64,000 nt of DNA from VMCP01 sp965659745. GTDB lineage: Bacteria; Bacteroidota; Bacteroidia; NS11-12g; UBA955. Where the stretch lies: assembly GCA_965659745.1 (NCBI GenBank), contig CBFHXF010000003.1, forward strand, positions 1 to 64,000, in the 5' to 3' direction. Below are positions 24,064 through 34,082 of this stretch, in pieces. The position numbers were made by a program, and so were the translations under genes. Every line of letters starts with the position of its first letter. The stretch's first letter is position 1. The notes below the pieces were generated by a model. It saw nothing but the letters and a program-made list of their open reading frames with translations, was not told where the DNA came from and searched no databases.

Positions 24064-27000
24064 TTATAAACGAATTTGATTAAGTGGTTTGGTAGCCTCT
24101 TCCTGCTTAGATTGCACTTCTAATGTCATTCCAATACGGTGTTTTCCAATTCCGCTTAAGCGCAAATTTTGATGCAATCGATCTACAAGGAAATCGGTAC
24201 CTAAGGTCATATTTGACACGCCAATACCATCTGAATTGTGTGTGCCACTGACCTTTATATCGATTAAGTGCTGTTTCCCAGGAATTAAAATATGATTGAC
24301 GTTACTGGGTTCAATTTGATAATTTAGACTATTGAACTCTTTGGGAAGTTTTAGATATTCTCCGAATTTCGTGTAACATGCAAAATTGGTCACTGATTTA
24401 ACGAAGGAAATATTTCGAAGCAGAACCAGCACTTTCGAGCTATACAAATTTTGCCTAAAGGTAAATCCCGAATGTACCACTCCTGTTACGTCTAAGATAC
24501 CATCGAGTAGGGTTTGATGTATGATTTTTCGAGCCTCGCGGGTATCTATACCTGCTTCAATCACGATATTACCTTTCACCACAATTTCTTCATACACGGG
24601 ATTTTCCACTAAATAATGGGTTCCCAATGGGGCTGCCTCTTCGAGGAAACGTTGAACGGTTTTGATTTCTTGACTATTCAATTGCGGCCATTCGCCGAGC
24701 TGTAATTTATGAGGTTCGGTTTTAGGAATAACGATAACGCGCACACATCCGGGTGCTACTTCTTCCAAACCATTGTTATGGGCTAAAATTAATGTCTCTT
24801 GAATTTTGGGGAATTTAATTAAAAGAGATTGTTTGAGATCTTGGTAAGTGAAAATGCGATTTTGGAGTCGGTATTGAATGGTTAACAGATCGGTATTGCC
24901 AAAATATAAGGCAGGTGGAACGATCTTTTTGGATTGTAAAGGTTCTAAAATGGCAAAGGTATCGGACCAATTATCAGGAACTATAATTTGTTCTAATTGA
25001 TAAATCTGTAACAGGTTTTTCGACGCACTGATATCAAATTTAACGACTTGTGTTTGTATGTTCTTTCTTTGGGAAATGATATCGTCTGTTTTGGAACTGA
25101 CACGGATCCATTTTTCTGATTCTTCATCGAAGGAGGGTAATTCGCTTAAAAGTACCAAGCCTGTGGTTTCCCAGTTTAGGGTTTCGTCTCTTAAAAACTG
25201 ATCTGGACCTAATGTTGCCCAGTTGTGGTTGTGCAAAATTTCCCAATCTTTGGGCTCTACCGAGCTTCCCTTAGAAACGCCATCGGGCACTTCTATGTAA
25301 AGCGAACATGAATTGTCGGGGAATTCATCAAACTGCAAGTATAAAGCACTTCGAAAGGCATCCGATGGCATTAAACTGTGGTGGGGTTCGAAATCTTTAG
25401 CCAAGAAAAAAGCGTCTATCCCTTTTACCTCTAACCGAGAAGCGATGTCTTTGGAAAGGATAACTTCCGACATATGGGCTTCCATGCTCAGGTTTCCCAT
25501 CAAAGGCGTATAGGGTTCATTTAGATATACGGTTTTCTTGGTTTCTCCCATTTTGCGTTGCACATATTCGGTATGTCGATTGTGTCCAAACGCACCCGTG
25601 GGCGAAGCCAATTCTAGGCATATATATCCATATTTTGACTTTTGAGGTTCCTTTAAGGGCTCGTATGCTTTTTGTTTTCGATTGAGCTGCAATCGACTTA
25701 AATCGAGCTCGTTGATGCGTCGGATATTCGATACCGATTGATCGGCAGCGTCAGATTGAGGATTCGCATTATTAAACAAAGGAATGACTTGGTTATCTTC
25801 TTCAGGAACCCAGGTACCTGCGTTTAAGGCAGAAACCCGGACCAAGAAATCCTCGTTTTGGGTAATTAAATCATATCCTTGGTAATGTTCAGAGAAACCG
25901 CCTTTATAATCGGGCAATCCGAACCATTGCGCGTTGATTTTTAGGTGATCGAGCGCATTACAAAGTACCAAAGGATGTCCGATAAACAGTTTGGATCCGA
26001 GTTCTGGTTTGGTACCGAAAATATTAAAAGGCGTACTGGGGTCTATTTTCCCGAAATCGTTGTAGATTTCAATGTCTTGTAATTCTAAAACTTGAGATTT
26101 GATATGAATTTTACTGGCCTTCGCATGGCTAAAAAAGGGATATAGGAAGGCATAATCTTTTAAAAGCGTAAAGTACAATACGACTTCTCCTTTTGCATTG
26201 GCAAAGGGTTGCGGATTATCGGCATCTAAAACGGTTTTCCATGTGAAATTACAAACGTTTAGTTCCTCATCGGTGCTTACCGCTAATTGGGTATTGGAAG
26301 GAATTAGTGATGCGTTCTCTTCTACAGTAGGGTATTCAATTACAAAAGCGTTGCTCACGCACAATTGCCAAATTTTGGCAAGGGAATCGTCGCCAAAGCT
26401 TTGTTTAAGGCCGCTTTGTTCATGGAATTGGATTTCCATAAACTTTTTGAGTTCCTGCAAGGGAAATTCGAATTGCAGTTCCCATTTAACAACATTTCCC
26501 CACACGTTTAAAAGCGTACTTTTAATAGAAAACACAAAAGGGGTGCGTTCTGAGGAACCTTTTTGACGCAGGCTTTCCAATCGAAACTTCGACGGGAATG
26601 AAGTGTCTATTTGAACTCTATCTGGGGTGATTGACGTAGCAACCTTTTGGGAACAATTAATTTCAGCGGTTCTTAAAATTAATTGGGCATTTAAGGGATA
26701 GTTGTCGGAAGCGGTTAAGCCAATTAAAGGGGAGGTATTTTCATCGGGATCTTGTTCTTCCGTAAAAAACAGTTCTCCTTGGGGTAATGATTTTTTATCG
26801 GATTCGGTATTCCACTCGTATTTGGCATAGATTTCTTCAGGCACTATTTCGAATCGATTCAAGCCCGATCTGCGCTCTAAGAAATAATGGCTCAGGCGTT
26901 CTTGAATGCTTTGCGCTTGATTTTGACTGAATTCTTCTATGATTTCCCCCAAGATAAAGGGGATGGTGGTTAAGGGGTCGAGGCTTTGTTCGGAAACAAT

Positions 27001-27681
27001 TCGTTCTAAAACGATGGCGGCTTCGATTTGTAATTGTTTCCAGCGGATTTCGAGGGTATCGATGTCGTTGAGGATTTCGCGGATTTGGTTGTACCAAAAA
27101 TCGGGTACCTCAAGCGATTCGAGCTTATTGAAACTGCGATTTATTTGTCCGAGTTGTATGCTGAGTTTGCGAATTTGGGCTACGATGCCCATCGTATTCC
27201 ACCGCGATAAAACTTGGGTATACAATTGAACAAGTGCGGGATAGGAAGCACAAAGGCTGGCTATTTCACTTTGTTCGGCAATGGCCGCATTTTTGAGCAT
27301 TTCTAAGCTTTCGAATTGAAAACTCAGCGAGCGGTAAACATCGATTCGGTGTCGGCGAAGGGTCGTAGCCCCGCGCTGCCATCGGTTCTCGGTTTCGCGA
27401 ACGGTATTGCGCAAATCGCGAAAACTTTTAATGATAGATTCTCCTGTGGTATGTCCGAGTACCAAGGGTAAGCTATTGCCAAAAAAGCGATTCAGGCTGC
27501 CATCGGTTTGCGCTTGTGAATCGTAAAATTGGATTTGCTTGGAGAGGTGTAATAGAGAGGTGAATATTTCCTCTTTGGGAGGAACGGGAACAATACCGGA
27601 ACGTTTTTTTAAACGTAGATTTTTAGAATCGCCGTCAGCAAGGTCTAAATCAAAACGGGTATCGTTGCGGTTCCAGGGCAT
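24064..27681 (-). CDS. eCIS large baseplate J-like protein (Afp11-like)
   Basis: At 1205 aa this has the size of Afp11-type proteins. The C-terminal half carries the J-like region: CVRVIVIPKTEP, then EAAPLGTHYLVENPVYEEI and VVKGNIVIEAGIDTREARKII, which is the most recognisable family stretch. The middle resembles the long insertion of Afp11 proteins (LFIGHPLVLCNALDHL, GYDLITQNEDF, LELASPTGAFGHNRH, LNEPYTPLMGNLSMEAH). With the Afp12-like protein it builds the baseplate wedge. The gene starts 3 bases after the gp25 gene ends. Confidence 0.9.
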   Translation of the reverse strand: MPWNRNDTRFDLDLADGDSKNLRLKKRSGIVPVPPKEEIFTSLLHLSKQIQFYDSQAQTDGSLNRFFGNSLPLVLGHTTGESIIKSFRDLRNTVRETENRWQRGATTLRRHRIDVYRSLSFQFESLEMLKNAAIAEQSEIASLCASYPALVQLYTQVLSRWNTMGIVAQIRKLSIQLGQINRSFNKLESLEVPDFWYNQIREILNDIDTLEIRWKQLQIEAAIVLERIVSEQSLDPLTTIPFILGEIIEEFSQNQAQSIQERLSHYFLERRSGLNRFEIVPEEIYAKYEWNTESDKKSLPQGELFFTEEQDPDENTSPLIGLTASDNYPLNAQLILRTAEINCSQKVATSITPDRVQIDTSFPSKFRLESLRQKGSSERTPFVFSIKSTLLNVWGNVVKWELQFEFPLQELKKFMEIQFHEQSGLKQSFGDDSLAKIWQLCVSNAFVIEYPTVEENASLIPSNTQLAVSTDEELNVCNFTWKTVLDADNPQPFANAKGEVVLYFTLLKDYAFLYPFFSHAKASKIHIKSQVLELQDIEIYNDFGKIDPSTPFNIFGTKPELGSKLFIGHPLVLCNALDHLKINAQWFGLPDYKGGFSEHYQGYDLITQNEDFLVRVSALNAGTWVPEEDNQVIPLFNNANPQSDAADQSVSNIRRINELDLSRLQLNRKQKAYEPLKEPQKSKYGYICLELASPTGAFGHNRHTEYVQRKMGETKKTVYLNEPYTPLMGNLSMEAHMSEVILSKDIASRLEVKGIDAFFLAKDFEPHHSLMPSDAFRSALYLQFDEFPDNSCSLYIEVPDGVSKGSSVEPKDWEILHNHNWATLGPDQFLRDETLNWETTGLVLLSELPSFDEESEKWIRVSSKTDDIISQRKNIQTQVVKFDISASKNLLQIYQLEQIIVPDNWSDTFAILEPLQSKKIVPPALYFGNTDLLTIQYRLQNRIFTYQDLKQSLLIKFPKIQETLILAHNNGLEEVAPGCVRVIVIPKTEPHKLQLGEWPQLNSQEIKTVQRFLEEAAPLGTHYLVENPVYEEIVVKGNIVIEAGIDTREARKIIHQTLLDGILDVTGVVHSGFTFRQNLYSSKVLVLLRNISFVKSVTNFACYTKFGEYLKLPKEFNSLNYQIEPSNVNHILIPGKQHLIDIKVSGTHNSDGIGVSNMTLGTDFLVDRLHQNLRLSGIGKHRIGMTLEVQSKQEEATKPLNQIRL

Positions 27682-27684
27682 TTA

Positions 27685-28101
27685 TTAGTATTGATTGGCT
27701 TCTTTTATGTAAAAGGGGTACACATAATTTCCGCGGGTATTTGTCGTGCGGATGGTAAACTGTACGTCGATATTAATAAGGCCTTCTTCGGCTTTCAATT
27801 CAAAATCTACGCCGTCTACAATAATCATAGATTGGTATTGCATTAAGCCATTGGTGATTTTTTCTTCTAAGGTTTTTAAGGTGCCAGAATCTTGAGTTTC
27901 AAATACCAATTCAGACAAATCAATGCCAAAATCTTTGTGATAAAGTCGCTCTCCGGGTTTGGTAGAAAGAATGGCGCGGATACTTTGTTCGATATTATCG
28001 ATACCGCTTACCAAACCGGTTTTGCCCGTAGATGGATTGATTTTAAAGGGCTGTTGCAGCCCCACCCCAAAAAAAGCGTTATGTTTTTTATCTTGGCTCA
28101 T
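27685..28101 (-). CDS. eCIS baseplate wedge protein, GPW/gp25 family (Afp9-like)
   Basis: I choose the ATG at 28101, which overlaps the stop of the PAAR gene as ATGA; the longer reading from 28125 is less likely. The 138-aa product has the gp25 hallmark LSTKPGERLYHKDFGIDLSELVFE around residues 45-70. In T4 gp25 and its homologues this protein sits at the joint between baseplate wedge and sheath and nucleates sheath assembly. Part of the minus-strand eCIS operon. Confidence 0.93.
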   Translation of the reverse strand: MSQDKKHNAFFGVGLQQPFKINPSTGKTGLVSGIDNIEQSIRAILSTKPGERLYHKDFGIDLSELVFETQDSGTLKTLEEKITNGLMQYQSMIIVDGVDFELKAEEGLINIDVQFTIRTTNTRGNYVYPFYIKEANQY

Positions 28102-28397
28102 CCTCCAATTAATACGGTGGGACACATACTGAGAAGTTTACCGCCGTGGGCGGTAGAATCTCCTAATCGCGCCGCGGGTTTCCCCATGATTTTTACGGTT
28201 TGGGAACCTTTGGTGATGACATCTGGAGGACCTACACACACGCACATGTCGCCTAATACGGCCGCAGGTAAACCTCCAATGAGTACCGTTGGGGCTCCAG
28301 GTCCTACTATGGGACCTCCCACATGGGGAATGGGCACCAAGGCTGGAGTTTGCATGGGGCAGGTGTGCATATCGGTTATTCTGGCTGCTGGTGGCAT
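28098..28397 (-). CDS. PAAR-repeat spike-tip protein (Afp10-like)
   Basis: The 99-aa product consists of a PAAR domain: MPPAARITDMHTC, GPGAPTVLIGGLPAAVLGDMCVC, and GKPAARLGDSTAHGG, with the Cys and His residues that could bind a structural metal. PAAR proteins cap the spike and pierce the target membrane. There is no C-terminal toxin extension. It lies between the VgrG-like spike and gp25 genes, overlapping the latter. Confidence 0.96.
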   Translation of the reverse strand: MPPAARITDMHTCPMQTPALVPIPHVGGPIVGPGAPTVLIGGLPAAVLGDMCVCVGPPDVITKGSQTVKIMGKPAARLGDSTAHGGKLLSMCPTVLIGG

Positions 28398-28406
28398 GGT
28401 TCGAAG

Positions 28407-30170
28407 TTAATTTATTTTTACAAGAGCGCCTTTAATTGTCATGATTCCTGATGCAGAAACTTCTGCCGTGGCTTTTCCGGCGAGCTTAAGTGTGGTCTTT
28501 GCTTGTCCATCGATTTGCAGCCCTGCAATTTTAACCGGACCTGCATCGGCGGTAATTTTAATTCCTTTGGTGGCTTTTAACGACACCTCTTTCATGGTTT
28601 TAAGGGTGATACCGGCACTTCCCAACTCAATAGAATTTCCATTTTTATCTTTAATGGTAATGCCTTTGGCATCGTCCATAAGGATGGAATTTCCTCCAGG
28701 CGTTTTCAGGGTAAGATTCTTTTTGGTATCGTCAAATTCAATAATGACTTTTTTCTTAGATTGTATGATACGTTTATCGTTAGTAGCCGTAATTTTTTCT
28801 GGGGACGTATTGGATTTATTATACAGGGTTCCTAAGATAACCGGTTGGGCTGGGTCGCCATCGAGAAACGACACCACTACTTCATCGCCTTTTTCGGGCA
28901 CGAAGAAAATACCTCTGTTTTTTCCAGCATCGGGGAAGGTTAAACGGGCCCAAAAGAGGGCATCGGAGCCAAAAACGGGTAATTTCACTTGAATGCGTTG
29001 CTGTCCTTCGGGGTCGCCATCTAATTTGGTAACCTCTCCAAGTTGCAAGCCATGGGCAAAACCTACGTAGGAAGCAATACTATCGTTGTGTATATAGGGA
29101 TGTTTCTCGAAATGGGTTTTTTCGTCCATTCCAAATTCGAGCAGGGTCGTGAACTGGCCGTCAAAAATTTGATGTTCAATTCCTGAAACGAAGAACTTTC
29201 CTGCCAATTTTCCTAAGCCTTTTACTTCGATAATATCGGCCAAAACAGGGGTTGTATCGCCCGGAACGGTAACAGATCCTCTTTGAGAAGCCAGATAGGA
29301 TCGAATTACTTTGGCGTTTAATACTTCTTTAAACTGATTGGCATTTTGAATGCCGGTAGTCGTGATACCGGTATCATCGGCGGGTTTGGCAAATGCCTGG
29401 ATTTTAGTAAAGGGCAGGGCTGTGGGGGTTGCCAATTTGCTGCTTTCGCTCGATTTGCCTGTTTTCACGGTGGCAGATTTGAAATCCCAATGGGTTTCGG
29501 CAAATTTGGCGATGGTAAACTCGCCCGAAGTAAGCGATTCAAATGCTAAAACATCTTTACCGTAGGAGTATGTAGCGGTGGCAGCAGCTGAAAGTTTGGG
29601 TTCTTTCACGGCTACTTCGGCATCGGAATTACATACCAGAAGTCCGTTGGCATCTGCCCGCATAAGCATAAAATCCCAATCCGAAATTCCATATTGCACG
29701 AGTTTTTCGTGGGTTATGGTACAAGCATCTACCTTAGGGGTAAGTCCGGTAGTTTTCGCAATGAGTTCTTTTATTATGGCATCGTCTTTTTTCTTGAGGA
29801 AGACATCGGTTTTTCTGCCTTTGGTCATGCCGATGGCTTTGTCGAGGCATTCTATATTTACGAGGCTTTTCTTATGAACGATTTGGGTAGAAACTCCGGC
29901 AATGGTACCCTTATAGATTTGTTTTAAACTTTTAGGATCGCCACCGGCTTTGATAATAATATCGTCGCCCACATTGAAGGTGTTTTCTTCAAAGAGCGAG
30001 AATTTTTGTTCCGATACATCGCCGTCGTTGATAGAAATGGTGGCACGTGCAATTTTATTGATTCTTTTTTCTACGCGAATTTCCTGCACATGGGGCGAAA
30101 GTTTAGAGACTTTGCCTTTAATGCTGAGTTCAACGGTAACGGTTTCGTTATCTTTAATAGCGGCAGTCAT
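28407..30170 (-). CDS. eCIS spike protein, VgrG/gp27-gp5-like (Afp8-like)
   Basis: The 587-aa product starts with a gp27-like hub (residues ~10-330, with EIRVEKRINKIARATISINDG and GISDWDFMLMRADANGLLVC). It continues with a gp5 OB-fold at about 370-455 (LQLGEVTKLDGDPEGQQRIQVKLP and GDEVVVSFLDGDPAQPVILGT) and ends with a beta-helical spike of short repeats (GGNSILMDDAKGITIKDKNGNSIELG). This is the central spike on which the PAAR tip sits. No effector extension is seen. It begins 1 base after the LysM gene ends. Confidence 0.95.
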   Translation of the reverse strand: MTAAIKDNETVTVELSIKGKVSKLSPHVQEIRVEKRINKIARATISINDGDVSEQKFSLFEENTFNVGDDIIIKAGGDPKSLKQIYKGTIAGVSTQIVHKKSLVNIECLDKAIGMTKGRKTDVFLKKKDDAIIKELIAKTTGLTPKVDACTITHEKLVQYGISDWDFMLMRADANGLLVCNSDAEVAVKEPKLSAAATATYSYGKDVLAFESLTSGEFTIAKFAETHWDFKSATVKTGKSSESSKLATPTALPFTKIQAFAKPADDTGITTTGIQNANQFKEVLNAKVIRSYLASQRGSVTVPGDTTPVLADIIEVKGLGKLAGKFFVSGIEHQIFDGQFTTLLEFGMDEKTHFEKHPYIHNDSIASYVGFAHGLQLGEVTKLDGDPEGQQRIQVKLPVFGSDALFWARLTFPDAGKNRGIFFVPEKGDEVVVSFLDGDPAQPVILGTLYNKSNTSPEKITATNDKRIIQSKKKVIIEFDDTKKNLTLKTPGGNSILMDDAKGITIKDKNGNSIELGSAGITLKTMKEVSLKATKGIKITADAGPVKIAGLQIDGQAKTTLKLAGKATAEVSASGIMTIKGALVKIN

Positions 30171-30171
30171 A

Positions 30172-30909
30172 TTACTTTAGCGGTGGGAAGTATAATTGCG
30201 TTCCAGGGGTGAGTTTTCGTAGCGATTTTATGCCGTTAAGTTTGGCGATTTCTACATAATATTTTTTATCGCCATAGATGTTTTCGCACAGATGGGGCAG
30301 CGTATCGCCTTCTTGAACTTCAATCATATGACTGATATCGGGCGATTGTCGGCCTTGTGCGGCTAACATTTTTTTGGCGGAAATGACTTCAATAAATTCG
30401 GCTTGAATATTGGCGCGGGTTGGTTCTCCTTTGTCGTTGAATCTACCATAAATGACATGAAATTCTTTTAGGGTGGAGTTCATTTTCAAGGTAGTTCCCC
30501 AAGATAATTTCAAATAATTGGGTCGGTGAGAAGATGAATTATAGCCCACCAGAGCCTCAAATATCTCCATACGTTCGGCGAGCGTTTTTTTAGTTTCTTT
30601 AACGGGTATGCCCGTATCTTCGGTGTAGGTATATAATGGTTCTGCCGAAGGGTCGATAACAAATTCTACGTTAACCAAACGGGGTTTAGTGGCAATATAT
30701 TTGGGATTGATACCTGAGTATCCGAATGGTTGTGATAGATTATAATTATTGGCAGTTCCGACTTTGAGAGAGCTTGGATTAAAGGGAAAGCGGTACATCA
30801 TTACCTTGCTATCAAAAACGGTAGAACCTTTTTGGGGCTTTACAGCCTTACTGCAATCTACGTCTTCATAAGCCGCAATTTCAAAGAAGTTGAAGTTTGT
30901 TTCCGACAT
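30172..30909 (-). CDS. eCIS hub protein with C-terminal LysM (Afp7-like)
   Basis: The last ~50 residues of the 245-aa product form a LysM-type fold (VQEGDTLPHLCENIYGD, VEIAKLNGIKSLRKLTPGTQLYFPP). The N-terminal part (FPFNPSSLKVGTANNYNLSQPFGYSGI) matches the gp53-like Afp7 proteins. In Afp and PVC this protein links the tube initiator to the spike and the baseplate inner ring; the LysM is usually structural there rather than peptidoglycan binding. It lies in the standard position between the small DUF5908-like gene and the spike gene. Confidence 0.9.
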   Translation of the reverse strand: MSETNFNFFEIAAYEDVDCSKAVKPQKGSTVFDSKVMMYRFPFNPSSLKVGTANNYNLSQPFGYSGINPKYIATKPRLVNVEFVIDPSAEPLYTYTEDTGIPVKETKKTLAERMEIFEALVGYNSSSHRPNYLKLSWGTTLKMNSTLKEFHVIYGRFNDKGEPTRANIQAEFIEVISAKKMLAAQGRQSPDISHMIEVQEGDTLPHLCENIYGDKKYYVEIAKLNGIKSLRKLTPGTQLYFPPLK

Positions 30910-30920
30910 TCTTCCCGAAA

Positions 30921-31115
30921 TTAATGTTTATTCTGTTTTCTATGGTATTGTTCAATTTTTTTGTCTACCAAATCGGCGATTTCGACCTTTAAATCGGACA
31001 GTTTTTCCTCAAGTTCTTCTGGTTTTATGATTTTTTTCCCTTTTTCATCATTTTGGGAAGTTTGAATGCTTGGAGTTAACGAAGCTTTTATGACCAATTT
31101 CTTGATTTCTGTCAT
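30921..31115 (-). CDS. Small eCIS protein, DUF5908-like (Afp6-like)
   Basis: A 64-aa protein starting MTEIKKLVIKASLTPS, as in the short proteins found between tube and LysM genes of many eCIS loci. The rest is a charged helix. Position and size match Afp6. Its function is not established. Confidence 0.75.
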   Translation of the reverse strand: MTEIKKLVIKASLTPSIQTSQNDEKGKKIIKPEELEEKLSDLKVEIADLVDKKIEQYHRKQNKH

Positions 31116-31136
31116 GAGTAAAGGGATTAATAGGGA

Positions 31137-31670
31137 TTAAAGTTTGAGCTCTTTAACCGCGGTTTGATAAATACCGGAAGTTTTCATTCCACTCGTGTCA
31201 ACCTGTTTGAAGGTATCGTAATTGAGTACCACTTCTTCCATAATGATGGAACTTCCATTCATGGCGTCGAAGCCGGAGGTTGACCAAGAAATGGGATAGG
31301 TATTATAAAAAAACCACGATTGTTCCGGATCGTGGTTGGCATTGAGTGCCGTAACTACCATGGGTATGGGAATCCGGCGATTTTCGTTGATGTTTTCTTC
31401 GAACCACGCCAACAGATCAAAAAATCCACTGGGGCTGTTCTTTTTACTTGGAACGATAAGTCCCCTTCGCAGGGTGAGGTTTCCCTCTTTTGTGCGAAGG
31501 GGGGACTTAACTTCCACGGTGTTTTCGCCTTCCATCTTTTTTTCGAATTCCCATTCTTTTTTCAGTCCGTCTATCTTTTGGAAACGGCCTTCGAGTGATT
31601 TTGATTTTTTGGTTAAAATAAAATCGACTCTAAAGTGGAAACCTATTAAGGGAAGGTCGATCGCACTCAT
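31137..31670 (-). CDS. eCIS second tube protein (Afp5-like tube initiator)
   Basis: The 177-aa protein has the tube fold seen in the gp19 family: IGFHFRVDFILTKK, FQKIDGLKKEWEFE, and the later LNANHDPEQSWFFYNTYPISW. It is longer and more diverged than the main tube protein just upstream. In Afp/PVC the second tube paralogue forms the first ring above the hub. Encoded 11 bases after the main tube gene. Confidence 0.9.
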   Translation of the reverse strand: MSAIDLPLIGFHFRVDFILTKKSKSLEGRFQKIDGLKKEWEFEKKMEGENTVEVKSPLRTKEGNLTLRRGLIVPSKKNSPSGFFDLLAWFEENINENRRIPIPMVVTALNANHDPEQSWFFYNTYPISWSTSGFDAMNGSSIIMEEVVLNYDTFKQVDTSGMKTSGIYQTAVKELKL

Positions 31671-31681
31671 TTAAATTGCGA

Positions 31682-32113
31682 TTATGCTAATGATAAACCT
31701 TCGTGAACTAAAGTGATAGACTCTACCGCTACTTCGCTGGCGTCTGACTTTAGATCGGGGTTTTCCACTTTCTTAGGCCATGCATTGGTCAATGCCCATG
31801 TCATGATTGGAGAATGTGTTTCGTCTAGCAATTCGATAGTAACGGTTTTACGCAAAGGCGTATTCATTTCTACTGAATTGTACCAATCCCAATAGGCTTG
31901 GTCGCTGGCGAAAACGCCTTTCTTAATCACGATATCACCGAATTTTCTCAATCCGGACATTTTTTGGGTGCTGAAAAGTACGCTGGCTCCATCGCGATAC
32001 TCGATTACATCAAGTTCGGTGTTCAGTCCGGTTACTTCGCTACAGTTGATCACCGTGCTGTCGAAGGTCACTCTAAAGTGAAACCTTGGTAATGGATAAT
32101 TTGGATCTGCCAT
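31682..32113 (-). CDS. eCIS main inner tube protein (Afp1-like, gp19 family)
   Basis: 143 aa, with the tube signature PLPRFHFRVTFDS...CSEVTGLNTELDVIEYRDG and LTNAWPKKVENPDLKSDASEVAVESITLVHEGL. This polymerises into the stack of hexameric rings through which cargo passes. It directly follows the sheath gene, as in related loci. Confidence 0.96.
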   Translation of the reverse strand: MADPNYPLPRFHFRVTFDSTVINCSEVTGLNTELDVIEYRDGASVLFSTQKMSGLRKFGDIVIKKGVFASDQAYWDWYNSVEMNTPLRKTVTIELLDETHSPIMTWALTNAWPKKVENPDLKSDASEVAVESITLVHEGLSLA

Positions 32114-32154
32114 AACTATATTTTTTTAACGTTTTTTAAATGTTGAGGTTAGAC

Positions 32155-34023
32155 TTAGGATTCTTGTAATTTGTGAGAGAACTTCAATACGATGAACTCC
32201 GCAGGACGAACAACAGCCATACCGATTTCGATATTCATACGGCCTTCTAAAATATCTACGCTAGACATGGTTGTTCCCATACCGATGTTTACGAAGAAAG
32301 CTTGGTCGGCGCTGGCACCTGCCATTGCTCCGGCTTTCCATAAATTGGTAAGGTAGTTCTCAATCATGGCTTTTACGCGGATCCAGGTAGACGCATCGTT
32401 AGGTTCGAATACGGCCCAGCCAGTTGCGTTACGAACGCTGTCTTCAACCATATTGAAGAAACGACGTACGGGTACATAGCGCCATTCGTTGTCGTTACCC
32501 GACAAAGTACGAGCTCCCCAAACTAAGGTTCCTTTTCCAGTGAAAGAACGGATGGCATTAACGCTTTTACCGCTAATTACATCTACGTTCAAATCTTCTT
32601 GTGCACGATCGTCGATCTTTACGATAGGGCGTGAAACTCCAGCTAAACTTACGTTCGCAGGGGCTTTCCAAACACCGCGCTGACTGTCTACCATGGCGTA
32701 AACACCGGCGATAGCACCTGAAGGGGTAATTTTGGATAACTCTTTGTAAATTTCGTTAACGATATTCTGCAACAATGGGTTGTAATCGTAAGCAATTTTA
32801 CCCAAGTTTACTTTGATAGATTCGGCATCTTCCAAAATGCTATCCAATACAGAGCGCAATTCAGCACCGATTAAATAAGCAGTGTCTTTGGTGATTTTGT
32901 TCTTCATAGAATCGCCTTCTGCATTAGCAATGGCGGGCATTGGAACGGCTTCTCCCAAATCTAAAGTAGGATATTGATCGGCAGCAAATGCACCTGCACC
33001 TACAGCAGCATCGAAGCTAGCGAAAGTTTTAAGCAAGGTAGAGAACTTAGAACTTGCGTTTACTTTAACACCCATTTCGTTAGAAATAGCGGCACTGTTA
33101 AAGAAAGAAGTAGCGAAATCGTAAAGGGCTTTGAACTGCTCACCTAAGTAAGTCGTTGCTCCTGCGTAGTTGGCTTCTTCTCCGCTGATATTGTCTAACA
33201 AATCAGTTAAACCTGATTTGTAGTTCTTTTCGGTTGAAAATTCTTTAACACGTGCATGGTCAATTACCGACATGTTCAAGTTTTTAACAGAGATAGGGTG
33301 CGAACAGATTTCCTCTAAACGCTTGTCTTCACCATTAACTTGAATTTTGATGGTTTCGTGATTGTATTTGTGTGGCAATGCATTGTACACCCATGGGTAG
33401 TAGGCAGCACCATATTTTAGGTTGTTAACCCCAACACCGTTTCTGAAATTCAATACGATGTCTTTGTCTTTGCGGTTTACAAATCCTTCGAAAACGTCTA
33501 AAATGGCAAAGCGGTTCTGCATTTCAGCACATTGCATCAACATTTGTTGTTGCAAGCTGTAACATTCGTCGGCCTTTTTCAAAAGCACGGCGTCTGGACT
33601 TGCTAAAATCGTAGGTTGGTTTTCGCGTTTTACGGCGTTCATGCCTTCTTGTAAGGCATCGTATTCGATATCGTCGTTGTAATCACCTACAGAAACGATG
33701 TAACATTCGCCACCGCCGTTAGAGAAAAACAAACGTACGGTATCGTACATGAAAAATTGTTTGTCAAGCTTAATGCCTTCTACTTGAAGTGAGCTGTTAA
33801 GGTTTACGTTAATTTCTTGGGGGATGTAACCACCGCCAAAAAAGTCTACGTAATCTAACATAGAAGTGATGTGCACCGCTTCGTGTTTCACACTCGCGCC
33901 ACCTTTAATTGCTTTTTGGGTGTAGCCCACGAAAGCAGGTACGGCAGTTGGTACCTGGCCAACGGAAGGAGGTAAAGTAGAGATTTCTTCTACATACACA
34001 CCCGGAGTTTTGTAATTTGCCAT
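32155..34023 (-). CDS. eCIS contractile sheath protein (Afp2/3/4-like)
   Basis: The 622-aa product opens with the conserved sheath start YKTPGVYVEEISTLPPSV and ends with MGTTMSSVDILEGRMNIEIGMAVVRPAEFIVLKFSHKL, the C-terminal arm region of sheath proteins. The centre (about 150-480) holds inserted domains. There is only this one sheath gene, whereas Afp and PVC have three paralogues. The protein contracts to drive the tube into the target. Confidence 0.97.
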   Translation of the reverse strand: MANYKTPGVYVEEISTLPPSVGQVPTAVPAFVGYTQKAIKGGASVKHEAVHITSMLDYVDFFGGGYIPQEINVNLNSSLQVEGIKLDKQFFMYDTVRLFFSNGGGECYIVSVGDYNDDIEYDALQEGMNAVKRENQPTILASPDAVLLKKADECYSLQQQMLMQCAEMQNRFAILDVFEGFVNRKDKDIVLNFRNGVGVNNLKYGAAYYPWVYNALPHKYNHETIKIQVNGEDKRLEEICSHPISVKNLNMSVIDHARVKEFSTEKNYKSGLTDLLDNISGEEANYAGATTYLGEQFKALYDFATSFFNSAAISNEMGVKVNASSKFSTLLKTFASFDAAVGAGAFAADQYPTLDLGEAVPMPAIANAEGDSMKNKITKDTAYLIGAELRSVLDSILEDAESIKVNLGKIAYDYNPLLQNIVNEIYKELSKITPSGAIAGVYAMVDSQRGVWKAPANVSLAGVSRPIVKIDDRAQEDLNVDVISGKSVNAIRSFTGKGTLVWGARTLSGNDNEWRYVPVRRFFNMVEDSVRNATGWAVFEPNDASTWIRVKAMIENYLTNLWKAGAMAGASADQAFFVNIGMGTTMSSVDILEGRMNIEIGMAVVRPAEFIVLKFSHKLQES

Positions 34024-34069
34024 TTGTTTAAATTATTATTTGGTTATACTAAATTTTTATGATCTATGG

Positions 34070-34077
34070 CAAATCTA
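34070..34077 (-). promoter_or_regulatory. putative internal promoter for the sheath gene
   Basis: On the minus strand TAGATTTG matches TAnnTTTG, 46 bases upstream of the sheath ATG, in a 59-base gap that is the widest between the first genes of the operon. A second promoter here would raise expression of sheath and tube. No good -33 element is seen. Confidence 0.4.
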
Positions 34078-34082
34078 GACCA

